Shown piece after piece: positions 32,275 to 41,808 of a stretch of 64,000 nt of DNA. Numbering within the stretch: position 1 is the stretch's first letter; the number at the start of each line of letters is the position of its first letter. This stretch comes from Alcaligenes pakistanensis (lineage in GTDB: Bacteria; Pseudomonadota; Gammaproteobacteria; Burkholderiales; Burkholderiaceae_B). Made by a program: the position numbers and the translations under genes. The notes beneath the pieces were generated by a model. The model did no database searches. It was not told the DNA's origin and worked only from the letters and a program-made list of their open reading frames with translations. Location: positions 852,888 to 916,887 of the forward strand of contig NZ_BMZN01000001.1 in the NCBI RefSeq assembly GCF_014652815.1. Reading direction: 5' to 3'.

Positions 32275-32643
32275 CTACTTTCTATTGCTCAAGGGTCCGG
32301 GCTGGCGTGACAGCCAGACTGAAACACTGTCGATGTCGGCTTGGCTCATGGTCGTTGCCATGGCTCCCATGACGGCATTTTTGCGGATATTAGCGGTGGC
32401 AGGTGCGCCGGCCTGACCCCGTTGATAGGCCATCAAGGCCTGCCGCAGATAGTCCGCATGCTGCCCCGCCAGAATGGGATATTCCGGATTCAAAGGCGTT
32501 TTGGCATCTTCGCCATGACAGGACGCGCAATTCAGATTCTTCCAAGCTTGGCCGCCTGCCGTGACCAGATCCTCAGCGGCTGTTACCTGCGTTGCCACGC
32601 CCGCCATCAGCCCCATTGCCACCAGCAATACTGCTTTTTTCAT
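32275..32643 (-). CDS. Periplasmic class I cytochrome c
   Basis: 122 residues. A signal peptide (MKKAVLLVAMGLMAGVATQVTA) is followed by one haem site CASCH, a later Met ligand candidate in NAVMGAMATTMSQADI, and the helical end V-S-V-W-L-S. It is a small monohaem electron carrier of the cytochrome c553/c4-half type. Together with the next gene it forms a pair, which may act like the two halves of cytochrome c4. The redox partner is not visible here. Confidence 0.87.
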   Translation of the reverse strand: MKKAVLLVAMGLMAGVATQVTAAEDLVTAGGQAWKNLNCASCHGEDAKTPLNPEYPILAGQHADYLRQALMAYQRGQAGAPATANIRKNAVMGAMATTMSQADIDSVSVWLSRQPGPLSNRK

Positions 32644-32660
32644 GCTTGCCTCCCCCGTCT

Positions 32661-33017
32661 TTAAGGTTTGTTGCCGGCGTAATACGCCGCAATATCAGCC
32701 ATGTCCTGTTCGGACAGACTTAGCGCGATGGCCTGCATGGTCGGGAAGGTTCGGGCGCCACTGGCATATTCTTTGAGCGCCGCTTCGATGTAGGCGGCTC
32801 CCTGCCCGGCAATCATGGGAACGTGATAGACCTCGGGAAAGCTTGCCTTGTAACCGGGCAAGCCATGACAGCCTATGCACATGGAGATCTTGTCGCGCGC
32901 AGCCTCGGGATTGGCCTTGATAGGCTCAGCATCCTGAGCCTGCGCAGCCCAGGGCAGACAGGCGCTGGAGGCCACAATAAAGAAAGAGACATACCGCTTC
33001 ATTTGCAACTTCATCAT
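32661..33017 (-). CDS. Periplasmic class I cytochrome c
   Basis: 118 residues; the start could also be the third Met (MKRYVSFF). A signal peptide ends at AAQA. One haem site CIGCH, then LPGYKASFPEVYHVPMIAGQ with the conserved P-x-I-A-G-Q of this family, and the closing MADIAAYYAGNKP. It precedes the other cytochrome by 17 bases on the same strand and the two are probably co-transcribed. The pair is divergent from the MoxR operon. Confidence 0.87.
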   Translation of the reverse strand: MMKLQMKRYVSFFIVASSACLPWAAQAQDAEPIKANPEAARDKISMCIGCHGLPGYKASFPEVYHVPMIAGQGAAYIEAALKEYASGARTFPTMQAIALSLSEQDMADIAAYYAGNKP

Positions 33018-33234
33018 CGCTATTCGCTTTGTTCTGGAGTTGAAAACGGTCCGGGTCAGGATCTGCGTCTATTGCAGCTAAAGGTGAAACAACGCGACAC
33101 CTGGCTCTGTGATGCTGACCGACGAGTACTGAGTCGATTGTATGATAATTGCCAAGGATGACTGATACTAGTATTTATACCCGAGTTTCTATTCTTGACA
33201 GATCAACATTTTAAGTACAAGTTTGAGCCGACTT

Positions 33235-34092
33235 ATGACTACTGCGACCCGTTTTGAAGGCACCGATCAGTACGTTGCCACCGATGATTTGAAGCTGGCT
33301 GTCAACGCAGCCTTGACGCTACAACGCCCTTTGTTGATTAAAGGTGAGCCCGGTACCGGGAAAACATTACTGGCGGTGGAAGTCGCCCGCGCACTGGGAC
33401 GCCCCCTGCTGCAATGGCATATCAAGTCCACCACCAAAGCCCACCAGGGCCTGTACGAGTACGACGCAGTATCGCGTCTGCGTGACTCCCAGCTGGGCGA
33501 TGAAAAAGTCCGCGATATTGGCAACTACATTGTCCAGGGCACCTTATGGCAAGCCTTCGAGTCTGAAGAACCCACGGTGGTTCTGATCGATGAAATCGAC
33601 AAGGCCGACATTGAATTTCCCAATGACCTGCTGCAAGAACTGGACCGCATGGAATTTCATGTTTATGAAACTCGCCAAACCGTCACGGCACGCCATCGCC
33701 CCCTGATTATCATTACCTCCAATAACGAAAAAGATCTGCCCGACGCCTTCTTGCGCCGCTGTTTCTTTCACTACATCCGCTTCCCTGAGCGCGAGACCAT
33801 GGAACAGATTGTGGCGGTGCACTACCCCAATCTGCGTAGCGACATCCTATCCAGCGCCCTGGACACCTTCTTTGCCCTGCGTGACGTACCTGGCCTGAAG
33901 AAGAAACCCTCCACATCCGAATTCCTGGACTGGCTGCGTCTGCTGCTGGCCAACGACATTCCTGCCGATGCCCTGCACGAATTAGATGAAGGCCTGCCGC
34001 CCATGGCCGGTGCCTTGCTGAAAAATGAGCAGGATCTGTCCTTGATGCAGCGTCTGGCCGCCATGAGCCAACGCAGCCAGCGCCGGAGCTGA
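33235..34092 (+). CDS. MoxR-family AAA+ ATPase
   Basis: 285 residues from the ATG at 33235; a TTG 12 bases earlier is less likely. Walker A GEPGTGKT (about residue 38), Walker B VVLIDEIDKAD and sensor 1 IIITSNNEKDLPDAFLRRC are intact. MoxR ATPases act as chaperones for metal insertion or complex maturation, usually with a VWA-domain partner. Such a partner lies two genes downstream, with a GNAT gene between (1-base gap). The order is that of the CoxD/CoxE-type pair. Confidence 0.9.
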   Translation: MTTATRFEGTDQYVATDDLKLAVNAALTLQRPLLIKGEPGTGKTLLAVEVARALGRPLLQWHIKSTTKAHQGLYEYDAVSRLRDSQLGDEKVRDIGNYIVQGTLWQAFESEEPTVVLIDEIDKADIEFPNDLLQELDRMEFHVYETRQTVTARHRPLIIITSNNEKDLPDAFLRRCFFHYIRFPERETMEQIVAVHYPNLRSDILSSALDTFFALRDVPGLKKKPSTSEFLDWLRLLLANDIPADALHELDEGLPPMAGALLKNEQDLSLMQRLAAMSQRSQRRS

Positions 34093-34093
34093 T

Positions 34094-34714
34094 ATGAACG
34101 CCAGCGCTTTCTCCCAGCCGCTTGCTCCCCTTGTCCTGGAAGGATGGGGAGTACGCCTGGAACCTTTGCAACTGGCTCATGTGGACTTGCTGGAAGCCGC
34201 CGCGGCCGATGGCGAGCTTTGGAATGTACGTGTCACCAGCGTTCCCGCCCCCGGTCAGGCCCAGCACTATGTACAAACAGCCCTGGACGGCCAGCAGCAG
34301 GGTCATATGCTGCCCTTTCTGGTCCGCGATCTGAACACAGACCAAGCAGTAGGCACCACGCGTTACCACGATATTGTCGCGCCAGTGGCCCGTCTGGAAA
34401 TCGGCTACACCTGGTATGCTCGCAGCGCCCAACGCAGCCACGTCAATACTGCGGCCAAGTTGCTCTTACTGCAACATGCCTTCGAGACCCTGGGAGCTGG
34501 CGTCGTAGGCTGGCGCACCGACCATTTGAACTTCAAGTCCCAGCAGGCAATCAGCCGGTTGGGTGCCCGTTTCGATGGCCGTATCCGCCACCACGCCATC
34601 CGCCGCGACGGCACCATCCGCGACACCATGTTCTATAGCTTGATGGCCGGCGAGTGGCCCGATACCCGTGCCCATTTGCTCGACAAATTAAGGCAGCACA
34701 GCCATGTTGCTTGA
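34094..34714 (+). CDS. GNAT-family N-acetyltransferase (RimJ/RimL-like)
   Basis: 206 residues. The opening L-E-G-W-G-V-R-L-E-P-L-Q-L-A-H, the strand AVGTTRYHDI, the E-I-G-Y-T-W-Y segment and the acetyl-CoA loop region QRSHVNTAAKLLLLQHAF, followed by V-x-W-R-T-D-x-x-N-x-x-S, match RimJ/RimL-type acetyltransferases that modify proteins or small amines. It is sandwiched in the MoxR-VWA operon, overlapping the VWA gene by 11 bases. The substrate is unknown. Confidence 0.85.
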   Translation: MNASAFSQPLAPLVLEGWGVRLEPLQLAHVDLLEAAAADGELWNVRVTSVPAPGQAQHYVQTALDGQQQGHMLPFLVRDLNTDQAVGTTRYHDIVAPVARLEIGYTWYARSAQRSHVNTAAKLLLLQHAFETLGAGVVGWRTDHLNFKSQQAISRLGARFDGRIRHHAIRRDGTIRDTMFYSLMAGEWPDTRAHLLDKLRQHSHVA

Positions 34715-35876
34715 TTTTTTCTATCACCTGCGCGAACGTGGCCTGCCGGTTTCCATACAGGAGCACCTGACGCTGCTGGATGCGCTGTGCAAAGGCATCA
34801 TGCCGCCCACGCTGGATGATTTTTATCACCTGTCCAGACTGGTCCTGATCAAGGACGAAACGCTGTACGACCGTTTTGATCTGGCCTTTGGCGAGTTCTA
34901 CCAACCCCAGCTGGAAGCGCTGGCCAAGGATAAAACCTTGCCAGAAGACTGGCTGCGCAAAACCCTGACCCGCAATCTAAGCCCGGAACAAAAAGCCGCG
35001 TTGGAGAAACATGGCCTGGACAAGCTTCTGGAAATGTTCAAAGAACGTCTGCAAGAGCAGCAAGGGCGTCATGCTGGTGGCAGCAAGTGGATTGGTACCG
35101 GCGGCTCTTCGCCCTTTGGGCACGGCGGCTATCACCCAGAAGGCATCCGTATCGGCGGCCCTTCTGCGGGTAATCGTACGGCCATCAAAGTCTGGGAAAA
35201 ACGCGAGTTTGTCGACTACGACGATCAACAAGAGCTGGGCACACGCAACTTCAAAATGGCCTTGCGACGTCTGCGCCGCTTTGCCCGCCAAGGTGCCCCC
35301 ACCGAGCTGGACCTGGACAGCACCATACGCGAAACGGCCCGCAACGCTGGCATGCTGGATCTGCAAATGCAGGCCGAGCGGCAAAACCGCGTCAATGTGC
35401 TGATGCTGCTGGATGTGGGCGGCAGCATGGACGACCACATTGCTCAGGTTGAATCCTTGTTCTCCGCCGCTCGTTCTGAGTTCAAGCATCTGGAAGCCTA
35501 TTACTTCCATAACTGTGTGTATGAGTCGCTGTGGAGGCATAACTCACGCCGTCAGAGTGAAAGGCTGGACACCTGGGATTTGCTGCGCAAGTACAACGAG
35601 GACTGGCGCATCATTATTGTGGGCGACGCCACCATGAGTCCGTACGAGATCATGGCACCGGGTGGCTCGGTGGAGCACTACAACAAAGAAACGGGTGCAG
35701 CCTGGCTGCAAAAGCTGAACGACCATTGGCCGCGTATTGCCTGGCTCAATCCTGAACCCCAGGCTTACTGGCCCTACCGTCAGTCCATCGCCATCATTCA
35801 AAACCTGATGTCGGATCGTATGTACCCCGTCACCAGTGCCGGGCTTGAAGAAGCGATGCGGTACTTGTCTCGGTAG
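34704..35876 (+). CDS. CoxE-like VWA-domain protein, MoxR partner
   Basis: 390 residues. The N-terminal half (MLLDFFYHLRERGLPVSIQE, then a helical segment and a Gly-rich linker near 120-150) and the C-terminal von Willebrand A-like domain are those of the CoxE family. The metal site at about residue 240 reads D-V-G-G-S-M-D, so the usual D-x-S-x-S is D-x-G-x-S. Further conserved pieces are AYYFHNCVYESLW and IIIVGDATMSPYE. It should work with the MoxR ATPase two genes upstream. Target enzyme unknown. A strong terminator follows. Confidence 0.85.
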   Translation: MLLDFFYHLRERGLPVSIQEHLTLLDALCKGIMPPTLDDFYHLSRLVLIKDETLYDRFDLAFGEFYQPQLEALAKDKTLPEDWLRKTLTRNLSPEQKAALEKHGLDKLLEMFKERLQEQQGRHAGGSKWIGTGGSSPFGHGGYHPEGIRIGGPSAGNRTAIKVWEKREFVDYDDQQELGTRNFKMALRRLRRFARQGAPTELDLDSTIRETARNAGMLDLQMQAERQNRVNVLMLLDVGGSMDDHIAQVESLFSAARSEFKHLEAYYFHNCVYESLWRHNSRRQSERLDTWDLLRKYNEDWRIIIVGDATMSPYEIMAPGGSVEHYNKETGAAWLQKLNDHWPRIAWLNPEPQAYWPYRQSIAIIQNLMSDRMYPVTSAGLEEAMRYLSR

Positions 35877-35935
35877 AACAACGCTGTACCGACACCAGGA
35901 CAGCTCAGCCGCCAAACCGAAAATCATTCGGCCAT

Positions 35936-35973
35936 CAAAAAAACCCGCACAGTCTTAGGACTGTGCGGGTTTT
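35936..35973. terminator. Bidirectional terminator after the VWA gene
   Basis: Eleven-bp perfect stem CCCGCACAGTC / GACTGTGCGGG with loop TTAG, A run on the left and T run on the right, between convergent genes. Confidence 0.9.
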
Positions 35974-35993
35974 CATTGATCATTTCAAAACAA

Positions 35994-36707
35994 TCAACGT
36001 CCTTTTTGGCGCTGCAACATACCGGCGCGTTGCTGTTCCAGGTCTTTGATCTGACGCTGCAACTCACGCAACTGCTCGCGAGCTTCGCGTTCCTGCTCGG
36101 CCAGTGCCTGAGCTTCACGACGGGACTCTTCACGTTGGGCAATGGCCAAGGCTTCTTGCTGACGCTGCAAGGCCAAGTCGTTTTGCAACACAGTCAACTG
36201 GTCTGCGCTTTCATTCAATTGTTTTTCGGCTTTAGCCACTTCCGCCTGCAGCTTGATGCGATCCAGATCTGCAGCGGCGTAGTCCACCGTGTCCTGACGA
36301 TACTGGGTGTACATGCGCTCGGCCAGAGACTCGTCGGTGGTCTTGAAGACGCGCCAGAACTCACGTTGCTGGAACAGGGCCACGTAGTAAGTCATGCTGT
36401 CAGCGGCGAACAGCAGGCTGGCACCAAAACGGCCGTTGTACGCAGTGCGTAGTTCTTGTACTGAACGAGCCTGAATCAGTTGCTGCAACTGAGCCACGGT
36501 GGTGTTCTGGTAAGCCGGGGTCGCTGCAGGCGCCGCTGCCGGAGCGGCAACAGCGGCCACTTCTTCAACTTCCTGTTCCTGGGTTTGCGCCACCACGGGC
36601 CGCTCTGGCTCCTGTACCAAAGACACCGAGCTGCACGCTGACAATAAAAGAAGTCCCCCCAAGGACAGCAACACCGCCGTCTTCTGACTAAGGTTCACCA
36701 TACCCAT
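35994..36707 (-). CDS. Lipoprotein with C-terminal coiled coil (DUF2968-like)
   Basis: 237 residues. The lipobox L-L-S-A-C puts the lipidated Cys at about residue 25. An Ala/Glu/Pro-rich stretch is followed by a folded middle part (QELRTAYNGRFGASLLFAAD, TYYVALFQQREFWRVFKTTD) and a long coiled coil (about 150-230) rich in Glu, Gln and Arg. This arrangement resembles DUF2968 proteins of Burkholderiales; function unknown. It lies 54 bases after the sigma-54 regulator gene on the same strand and may share its transcript. Confidence 0.7.
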   Translation of the reverse strand: MGMVNLSQKTAVLLSLGGLLLLSACSSVSLVQEPERPVVAQTQEQEVEEVAAVAAPAAAPAATPAYQNTTVAQLQQLIQARSVQELRTAYNGRFGASLLFAADSMTYYVALFQQREFWRVFKTTDESLAERMYTQYRQDTVDYAAADLDRIKLQAEVAKAEKQLNESADQLTVLQNDLALQRQQEALAIAQREESRREAQALAEQEREAREQLRELQRQIKDLEQQRAGMLQRQKGR

Positions 36708-36761
36708 CCCTTGATAATCAATTTTTTGTGATTAGCTTGATACACAGAATCAGCCCGTATT

Positions 36762-38165
36762 CTAAACGCGGCTTGTCGCATCTTGTGCCTTTATGTTGAA
36801 TTTGCGCATCTTTTCCCACAAGACTTTACGAGATATCCCCAATACGGCAGCGGTATCCTGACGTCGCCAGTTCTGCGTATCCAAAACGGTGATGATGCGG
36901 GCACGTTCTTCTTGTTCCTGTGCACTTAGGCTGATGACCGGTTCTGGCCGCTCCAAAATGGGCACGCCTTCGGGCAAAGCCATCACAGGAGCCATGACAG
37001 GCGCATTAAAACGCTCCAGCACTTGCCGCAGCTGCACCGACTCCCAGGCACCAAACTGTTTACTCATTACGGCCACGCGTTCGACCAGATTAGCCAGCTC
37101 GCGCACATTACCGTTAAAGCGCATGCTGCCTACCGCATCCAGCACCCACTGCGGAATATCCTCGACATCGCACTCTAAGGCCTGTTCCAGCAAAGCGCAG
37201 AAGATAGCAATTTTTTCCTGCGAACCACGCTGTTCCAGATTGGGAATCAACAGTTCCACCACGGCCAAGCGATAGTACAAGTCCGCACGGAACAAACCCT
37301 GTTGCACCAGACCGAGCAAGTTCTTATTGGTAGCTGCCACCATACGAAAGTCGACCGGGATCTGTTGGGTCGATCCTAAACGCGTAACGGAACGTTGTTC
37401 CAGAACACGCAGTAGTTTGACCTGCTGGTGCAACGGCAAATCCCCGATTTCATCCAGGAATAGCGTGCCTTGGTCGGCCTGTTCAAAATAGCCTTTATGG
37501 GCACCAATCGCCCCTGTAAAAGCACCTTTGGCATGACCAAAAAAATGTGCCTCGAACAAGCCCTCAGGAACAGCTCCGCAGTTCACCGGCACAAAGGGGC
37601 CTTGTGCGCGAGAAGAGCGCTCATGCAGCAGTTGAGCGATACGTTCTTTACCGACTCCGGTTTCACCATGAATCAAGACACTGGCACCGCTATCGGCATA
37701 CATATCCGCTTCGGCGATCAAGGCTCGCATCACCGGCGATACGGCCACTAATGGCTGAGGCCCACCTTGCCCCTCACGCTCGACCTGGGCGGTCAAACCC
37801 GCCAGCTTGGCGACCAGGGTGCGCAGCTCTGACTGGCTAAAGGACAACGGCAAGGTATAGGAGTAGGCCGAAGGGTAAAAGCGCGGGTCGTAGCCCCTAT
37901 CTTCCGAAGCCACCCAGATCACAGGAATAGCGTGCTCCACCAGCCATTGGTGCTGCTCAAAACGCCCTTGCGCCATCACACTGACTGAAACCAGCGCCAC
38001 AGCATGACGGGTTGGATGGTGTTCCGCATCCAAGACCACCGTAGGCTCCACACGCATCACCGCTACCTCACTGGGTTCCATGGCGCGCTCGGCGCGCACC
38101 ACCAAGTCGGAGCTGCCCTCCCATACGTATAAAACAGGTTCGTTACCCATAAAGCTGACACTCAT
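36762..38165 (-). CDS. Sigma-54 enhancer-binding regulator at the end of the tad operon
   Basis: 467 residues from the ATG at 38163-38165 ([10 protein letters not shown]). The AAA+ domain is complete: Walker A GETGVGKE (167-174), the sigma-54 contact GAFTGA (214-219), Walker B LFLDEIGD (235-242) and the arginine-finger region [11 protein letters not shown]. The C-terminal Fis-like helix-turn-helix is [30 protein letters not shown]. The N-terminal 130 residues look like a degenerate receiver without an obvious phospho-Asp site, so control may not be by a histidine kinase. It starts 20 bases after tadG. Two sigma-54 promoters lie 15 kb away, so it is the prime candidate activator. Confidence 0.9.
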   Translation of the reverse strand: MSVSFMGNEPVLYVWEGSSDLVVRAERAMEPSEVAVMRVEPTVVLDAEHHPTRHAVALVSVSVMAQGRFEQHQWLVEHAIPVIWVASEDRGYDPRFYPSAYSYTLPLSFSQSELRTLVAKLAGLTAQVEREGQGGPQPLVAVSPVMRALIAEADMYADSGASVLIHGETGVGKERIAQLLHERSSRAQGPFVPVNCGAVPEGLFEAHFFGHAKGAFTGAIGAHKGYFEQADQGTLFLDEIGDLPLHQQVKLLRVLEQRSVTRLGSTQQIPVDFRMVAATNKNLLGLVQQGLFRADLYYRLAVVELLIPNLEQRGSQEKIAIFCALLEQALECDVEDIPQWVLDAVGSMRFNGNVRELANLVERVAVMSKQFGAWESVQLRQVLERFNAPVMAPVMALPEGVPILERPEPVISLSAQEQEERARIITVLDTQNWRRQDTAAVLGISRKVLWEKMRKFNIKAQDATSRV

Positions 38166-38185
38166 CGCTGTGTTCGCCTCCCGCC

Positions 38186-40258
38186 CTACTGCACTAGATA
38201 GGCAGTACCGCACTGCACATCATGAAGTTTCACATCGGCCTCGACCAGGCTCAAGCCCAAGAGCTTCAGCAACTCTTCCAACAGCGCACTCAAGCCTTGC
38301 AAAACAGGGTCCAGCAAAGCAATGACCAGACTGAGCACAGCCCCAACCAGGTTGGAGTCCTTGAAGACCAAGGTCTCCACTGCACCCGTGCGGCAATCAC
38401 GCATGGCTTTCGGGCCACCAATGCCAGCAACAACGCACGCCACATCACTTAAAGGAGCTCCTAGCAGCGTGGTCAACAAATTATCGACAAAGCCCAAAGT
38501 CCCACCCAAAACACCTATTAAACCGTTCTGGCTCATCGTGCGGGACAGCTGCTCCATCCGTTCCTTGGACCAGTTCATCTCGTTGACAACCGCCGAGACC
38601 GACCGGCCCGCTCCATCGCCCACCAGACTTTCCGCCATCTGGCGCTTGCCCGAAGCACCGCTCCAAGGGGTGTTCAGCAAGTCGCCCAAAATGCCGGATA
38701 AAACGGCATCCGAGAGCAGACTCACGCTACGAGTCAAATCCAGCTGCGTAGCATTAACGGTCTTTTCGGAAGGTTCGCCCGGTGGGGCTGTCAACGTGAC
38801 ATGGACCGGGTTTTTGGTATCGATCAAAGGCAAAGTGACTTTGGCCGTCAAGGGCAAAATACCCAGCACATTAATCACCCGATGGCGCTGAATCAGGCCA
38901 AAGGACTCGTCCTTGCAACTATTGCTGGTCGAGAAGAAATCCGAGTGCGGGAATTTGCCCAGGCACACATTTACCAGCGAAGAGCTGACGGCAATCGTGG
39001 CCTGATTATCGGCAATGGGAGGACGACAAACATTGACCAGTTCACCTGTGGCTTGGGACAGCTCAATAATGATGGGCAAGCTGACCTCTGTCCCCAATAC
39101 TTTAAGAATCGGACCCGCCAGCGGAATCTTGGAGGTGTCCAGATTCAAATACACCCGTACACCAGCCGAGTTCGCCTTCGTCCCTATTCCACCCATTGCA
39201 ATACTGGGAGGCTCAACCACCCGAACCCGCAGATCCAGAGCGTTATTGAACATATTCGTCAAACCTGAAGGCAGCGCCGTCAGGTTCAGGTCAATCAGAT
39301 TCTTGCCGTTCGCCACCACCAAGCCCGTGTTGACCAACTGCAACACATCCAGATTTACGTTCAGCGCGGACAAGGGGTCCACGCCATTGATTATGGCCAA
39401 AATGCCACCATCACCTAGCAGTTTGACAGGCAGATCCAGAGGCCCCACGCCCAATAAGAGTTTGATGTACTCCTGCAAGGCCCCCACATCCAGGCCCAGT
39501 GTTTTCTGCTGATCCAGCAACTCCAAACTGGCGCTTAGCAAATCAGCCAGAGTCAGTTGTTCCAGGCGTGCTAATTCCTCAGGCGTGCCTACCCCTGCAA
39601 TAACGGTTGCCGGTAACCCCAAGGCATTCAATAAACCTGAAGGGGTAATCTTGGCATTCACCAAACCCGCCGAATCCAGTACCGTCAATTGGTCCGGACG
39701 CAGACCCACCCCACGCAGCAGGTTATAGACCAGGCCATTGCGCTTCAAGGACAGCAAACGACTGCCCACGGAAAAAGTCGCTACTGGCTCACTACTCTTA
39801 GCCGTGGCAACGGCCTCGATCACCGATGAGGTAAAAAAGGGAAATAAGGAAGGCGGCTGATAGCTCAAATGCACTCGCACGGCATCAGCAGGCAATACCG
39901 GCGCAAAGCGCTGGTTCGGGTCGCTTTGGCCATTACTCCATTTACCGCAAAGCACTTTGGCACCATCGCCCGTCAAACCTGCAGCGGGGGAGTTCGGCTG
40001 GCTGCGCAAGCTGAACCGGGCCATATCCTGCCCTTGCTGGCAGCCCAGTGCATCCCCGGAACCCAAGGCCTGAGCACCAGCCAGAGCGGCCAAGTCGGCT
40101 GCATTTTGCAGATCTCGCTTGACGTAGAAGTTATGCCCCAAATGCGCAGCACCCAGCAGTACCAGCCCCACAAACAAAGCCGCTGCCGCCGGCACAATAA
40201 TGGAACCCTGCTGCTTGTGTGCCTGTTCACTCTGGGTTCGAGTTCTTGCCCATTTCAT
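38186..40258 (-). CDS. tadG: TadG-like pilus-assembly membrane protein
   Basis: 690 residues. The N-terminal G-S-I-I-V-P-A-A-A segment and hydrophobic helix (about 17-42), followed by [20 protein letters not shown], are the Tad-domain start found in TadG. The long remainder is periplasmic, with many Leu/Gly/Asn-rich stretches and several Cys, and matches the DUF2134-type C-terminal region only loosely. TadG is thought to anchor or help assemble the Flp pilus in the envelope. It is downstream of the DUF3613-like gene (34 bases) and upstream of the regulator gene (20 bases). Confidence 0.82.
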   Translation of the reverse strand: MKWARTRTQSEQAHKQQGSIIVPAAAALFVGLVLLGAAHLGHNFYVKRDLQNAADLAALAGAQALGSGDALGCQQGQDMARFSLRSQPNSPAAGLTGDGAKVLCGKWSNGQSDPNQRFAPVLPADAVRVHLSYQPPSLFPFFTSSVIEAVATAKSSEPVATFSVGSRLLSLKRNGLVYNLLRGVGLRPDQLTVLDSAGLVNAKITPSGLLNALGLPATVIAGVGTPEELARLEQLTLADLLSASLELLDQQKTLGLDVGALQEYIKLLLGVGPLDLPVKLLGDGGILAIINGVDPLSALNVNLDVLQLVNTGLVVANGKNLIDLNLTALPSGLTNMFNNALDLRVRVVEPPSIAMGGIGTKANSAGVRVYLNLDTSKIPLAGPILKVLGTEVSLPIIIELSQATGELVNVCRPPIADNQATIAVSSSLVNVCLGKFPHSDFFSTSNSCKDESFGLIQRHRVINVLGILPLTAKVTLPLIDTKNPVHVTLTAPPGEPSEKTVNATQLDLTRSVSLLSDAVLSGILGDLLNTPWSGASGKRQMAESLVGDGAGRSVSAVVNEMNWSKERMEQLSRTMSQNGLIGVLGGTLGFVDNLLTTLLGAPLSDVACVVAGIGGPKAMRDCRTGAVETLVFKDSNLVGAVLSLVIALLDPVLQGLSALLEELLKLLGLSLVEADVKLHDVQCGTAYLVQ

Positions 40259-40292
40259 GTCGATCTCCTAACCCGCTCTACCCCAGTGGGCC

Positions 40293-40772
40293 TTAATCAC
40301 TACCGTTTGTTTTGACGCGCTCTTTCATGTATTCAGGAATAGGATGCTTGAAGCTATCCAAATAGCGCTCCCAAACCAGATTGGCCGCCGCGCCATGCAC
40401 GGGCAAGGCCTTGCCTTCACGGTCAGGGTCAGCCTGCATACTGAGCAAACTGCGGGTATCCGGCCCTATTTCCAGACGTGGTGGGATATGACGGCGCTCG
40501 TTTTGCACATGCACAGGCAAGCCCTCCACTTCAGGCCAGGGATGTACTTGTTCATCACTCAAACGGTACTTCTCGTAGGGCTGGCGTTCAGTTGGCTCCG
40601 CAGAAGCAGCAGGTGTATGCACACCTTGATTACTGGCCGCTGCCGGGCTGGTACTAACCGGGTACGTATTGGTGCCAGAGACCATCGCCCCTGTCAGTGG
40701 CGGCTGTGTCTGTGCCCAGGCACCGCTGACAAGCAGCAAGCTGCAGCAGGCCAAAATGCGGGATCGGTTCAT
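40293..40772 (-). CDS. Secreted DUF3613-like protein of the tad operon
   Basis: 159 residues. A signal peptide (MNRSRILACCSLLLVSGAWA) is followed by a Pro/Ser/Ala-rich stretch and a C-terminal part with IGPDTRSLLSMQADPDREGK and WERYLDSFKHPIPE, the pattern of DUF3613, a small domain commonly encoded in tad loci of Burkholderiales. Function unknown; probably a periplasmic accessory factor. It lies between tadD and tadG. Confidence 0.7.
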   Translation of the reverse strand: MNRSRILACCSLLLVSGAWAQTQPPLTGAMVSGTNTYPVSTSPAAASNQGVHTPAASAEPTERQPYEKYRLSDEQVHPWPEVEGLPVHVQNERRHIPPRLEIGPDTRSLLSMQADPDREGKALPVHGAAANLVWERYLDSFKHPIPEYMKERVKTNGSD

Positions 40773-40797
40773 TTCGATATCCTTGAAAAAACGGCAA

Positions 40798-41808
40798 TCA
40801 ATTCATTGACGAGGACACAGGGCCCAGGCTCTCCAGCAAAGGCCGGTTCAGTCCTGCTTGCGTAGCGGAAACCACAGCACGGCCTCGAGTCGGATTTACC
40901 ACCGGATTCTGGGCTTGAGCCGAACGATTCATCCCTGTCTGAGTGACGTTGCCGGATGGCGTGGGATTGAAAGCCAGCACCTGGGCTCTAGCCTGCTCAT
41001 CCTGGGCAGCCGCCGCCATACGCAGCTCCTGCTGTTTTTGCTGTTGCTGGTGCGCATGCAACTGCTCCAACTCTTGACCAATCTGCTGGGCCATCTGTGC
41101 AACCGCTTGCTGAGTAGCCGGGTCCATGCCGGCTTGCTGCATTACAAAAGTGGCGCGCTGCGGCTCTTGGCTAACCAACAGATACAAGGCCATATTGCTG
41201 AGAATTTTGGGGTTATCCGGGGCCAGCTCGGCCGCCTTACCCAAGGCCAGCCGCGCATACTGAGGTTGGCCGGAACGCAAGTAGGCATAGGCCAGATCGC
41301 TTTGCAAAATTGCATTGGTCGGGTCTTGCTGAGCGGCCAGCTTCAAATACTGCGCGGCTTGATCAAAGTGTTGTTGCGAGCCGGCAATCAAACCCAGGCC
41401 TTGATACGCCCGCCCGGCAACCGGAGTCTTGATCAGCGCATTAAAGGTCTGTGCCGCCTGTTCCAGCTGCCCAGTTTGGCGCAGTGCCTCGGCTCGCAGC
41501 ACCATGACTTCCGGGTCTGCTCCATATTCTTTTTCCATGGCCTCGGCATACGCTAAAGAAGCAAAGAACCGACCCTGCTTTTGCGTTTCTTCCAGCATGC
41601 GCACGGCCATTTGTTTGTCACTGGGTTTACGCTTTTCCCACTGTTCAATCTCTTTGCTCTGCAAAAAGGCCTCTTGTTCCTGCTGCTGGCGCACCAGTTC
41701 GTAGGCCGACTCCGTGGTGGAGCAAGCCACCAGCAAAGAGCTACCTAAACCCAGTGCCACCCAGCGCATCACGGGACGAATCCATGTCGACGTTTTCATC
41801 AAAGTCAT
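40798..41808 (-). CDS. tadD: TadD, TPR lipoprotein of Flp pilus assembly
   Basis: 336 residues. The signal sequence ends in a lipobox (SLLVACS), so it is a lipoprotein. Several tetratricopeptide repeats follow (about residues 80-215; for example AYQGLGLIAGSQQHFDQAAQ and ILQSDLAYAYLRSGQPQYAR), then a Gln-rich helix and a Ser/Thr/Asn-rich tail. In Aggregatibacter TadD is a pilotin-like factor needed for secretin assembly. Its start overlaps tadC by 4 bases. Confidence 0.88.
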   Translation of the reverse strand: MTLMKTSTWIRPVMRWVALGLGSSLLVACSTTESAYELVRQQQEQEAFLQSKEIEQWEKRKPSDKQMAVRMLEETQKQGRFFASLAYAEAMEKEYGADPEVMVLRAEALRQTGQLEQAAQTFNALIKTPVAGRAYQGLGLIAGSQQHFDQAAQYLKLAAQQDPTNAILQSDLAYAYLRSGQPQYARLALGKAAELAPDNPKILSNMALYLLVSQEPQRATFVMQQAGMDPATQQAVAQMAQQIGQELEQLHAHQQQQKQQELRMAAAAQDEQARAQVLAFNPTPSGNVTQTGMNRSAQAQNPVVNPTRGRAVVSATQAGLNRPLLESLGPVSSSMN

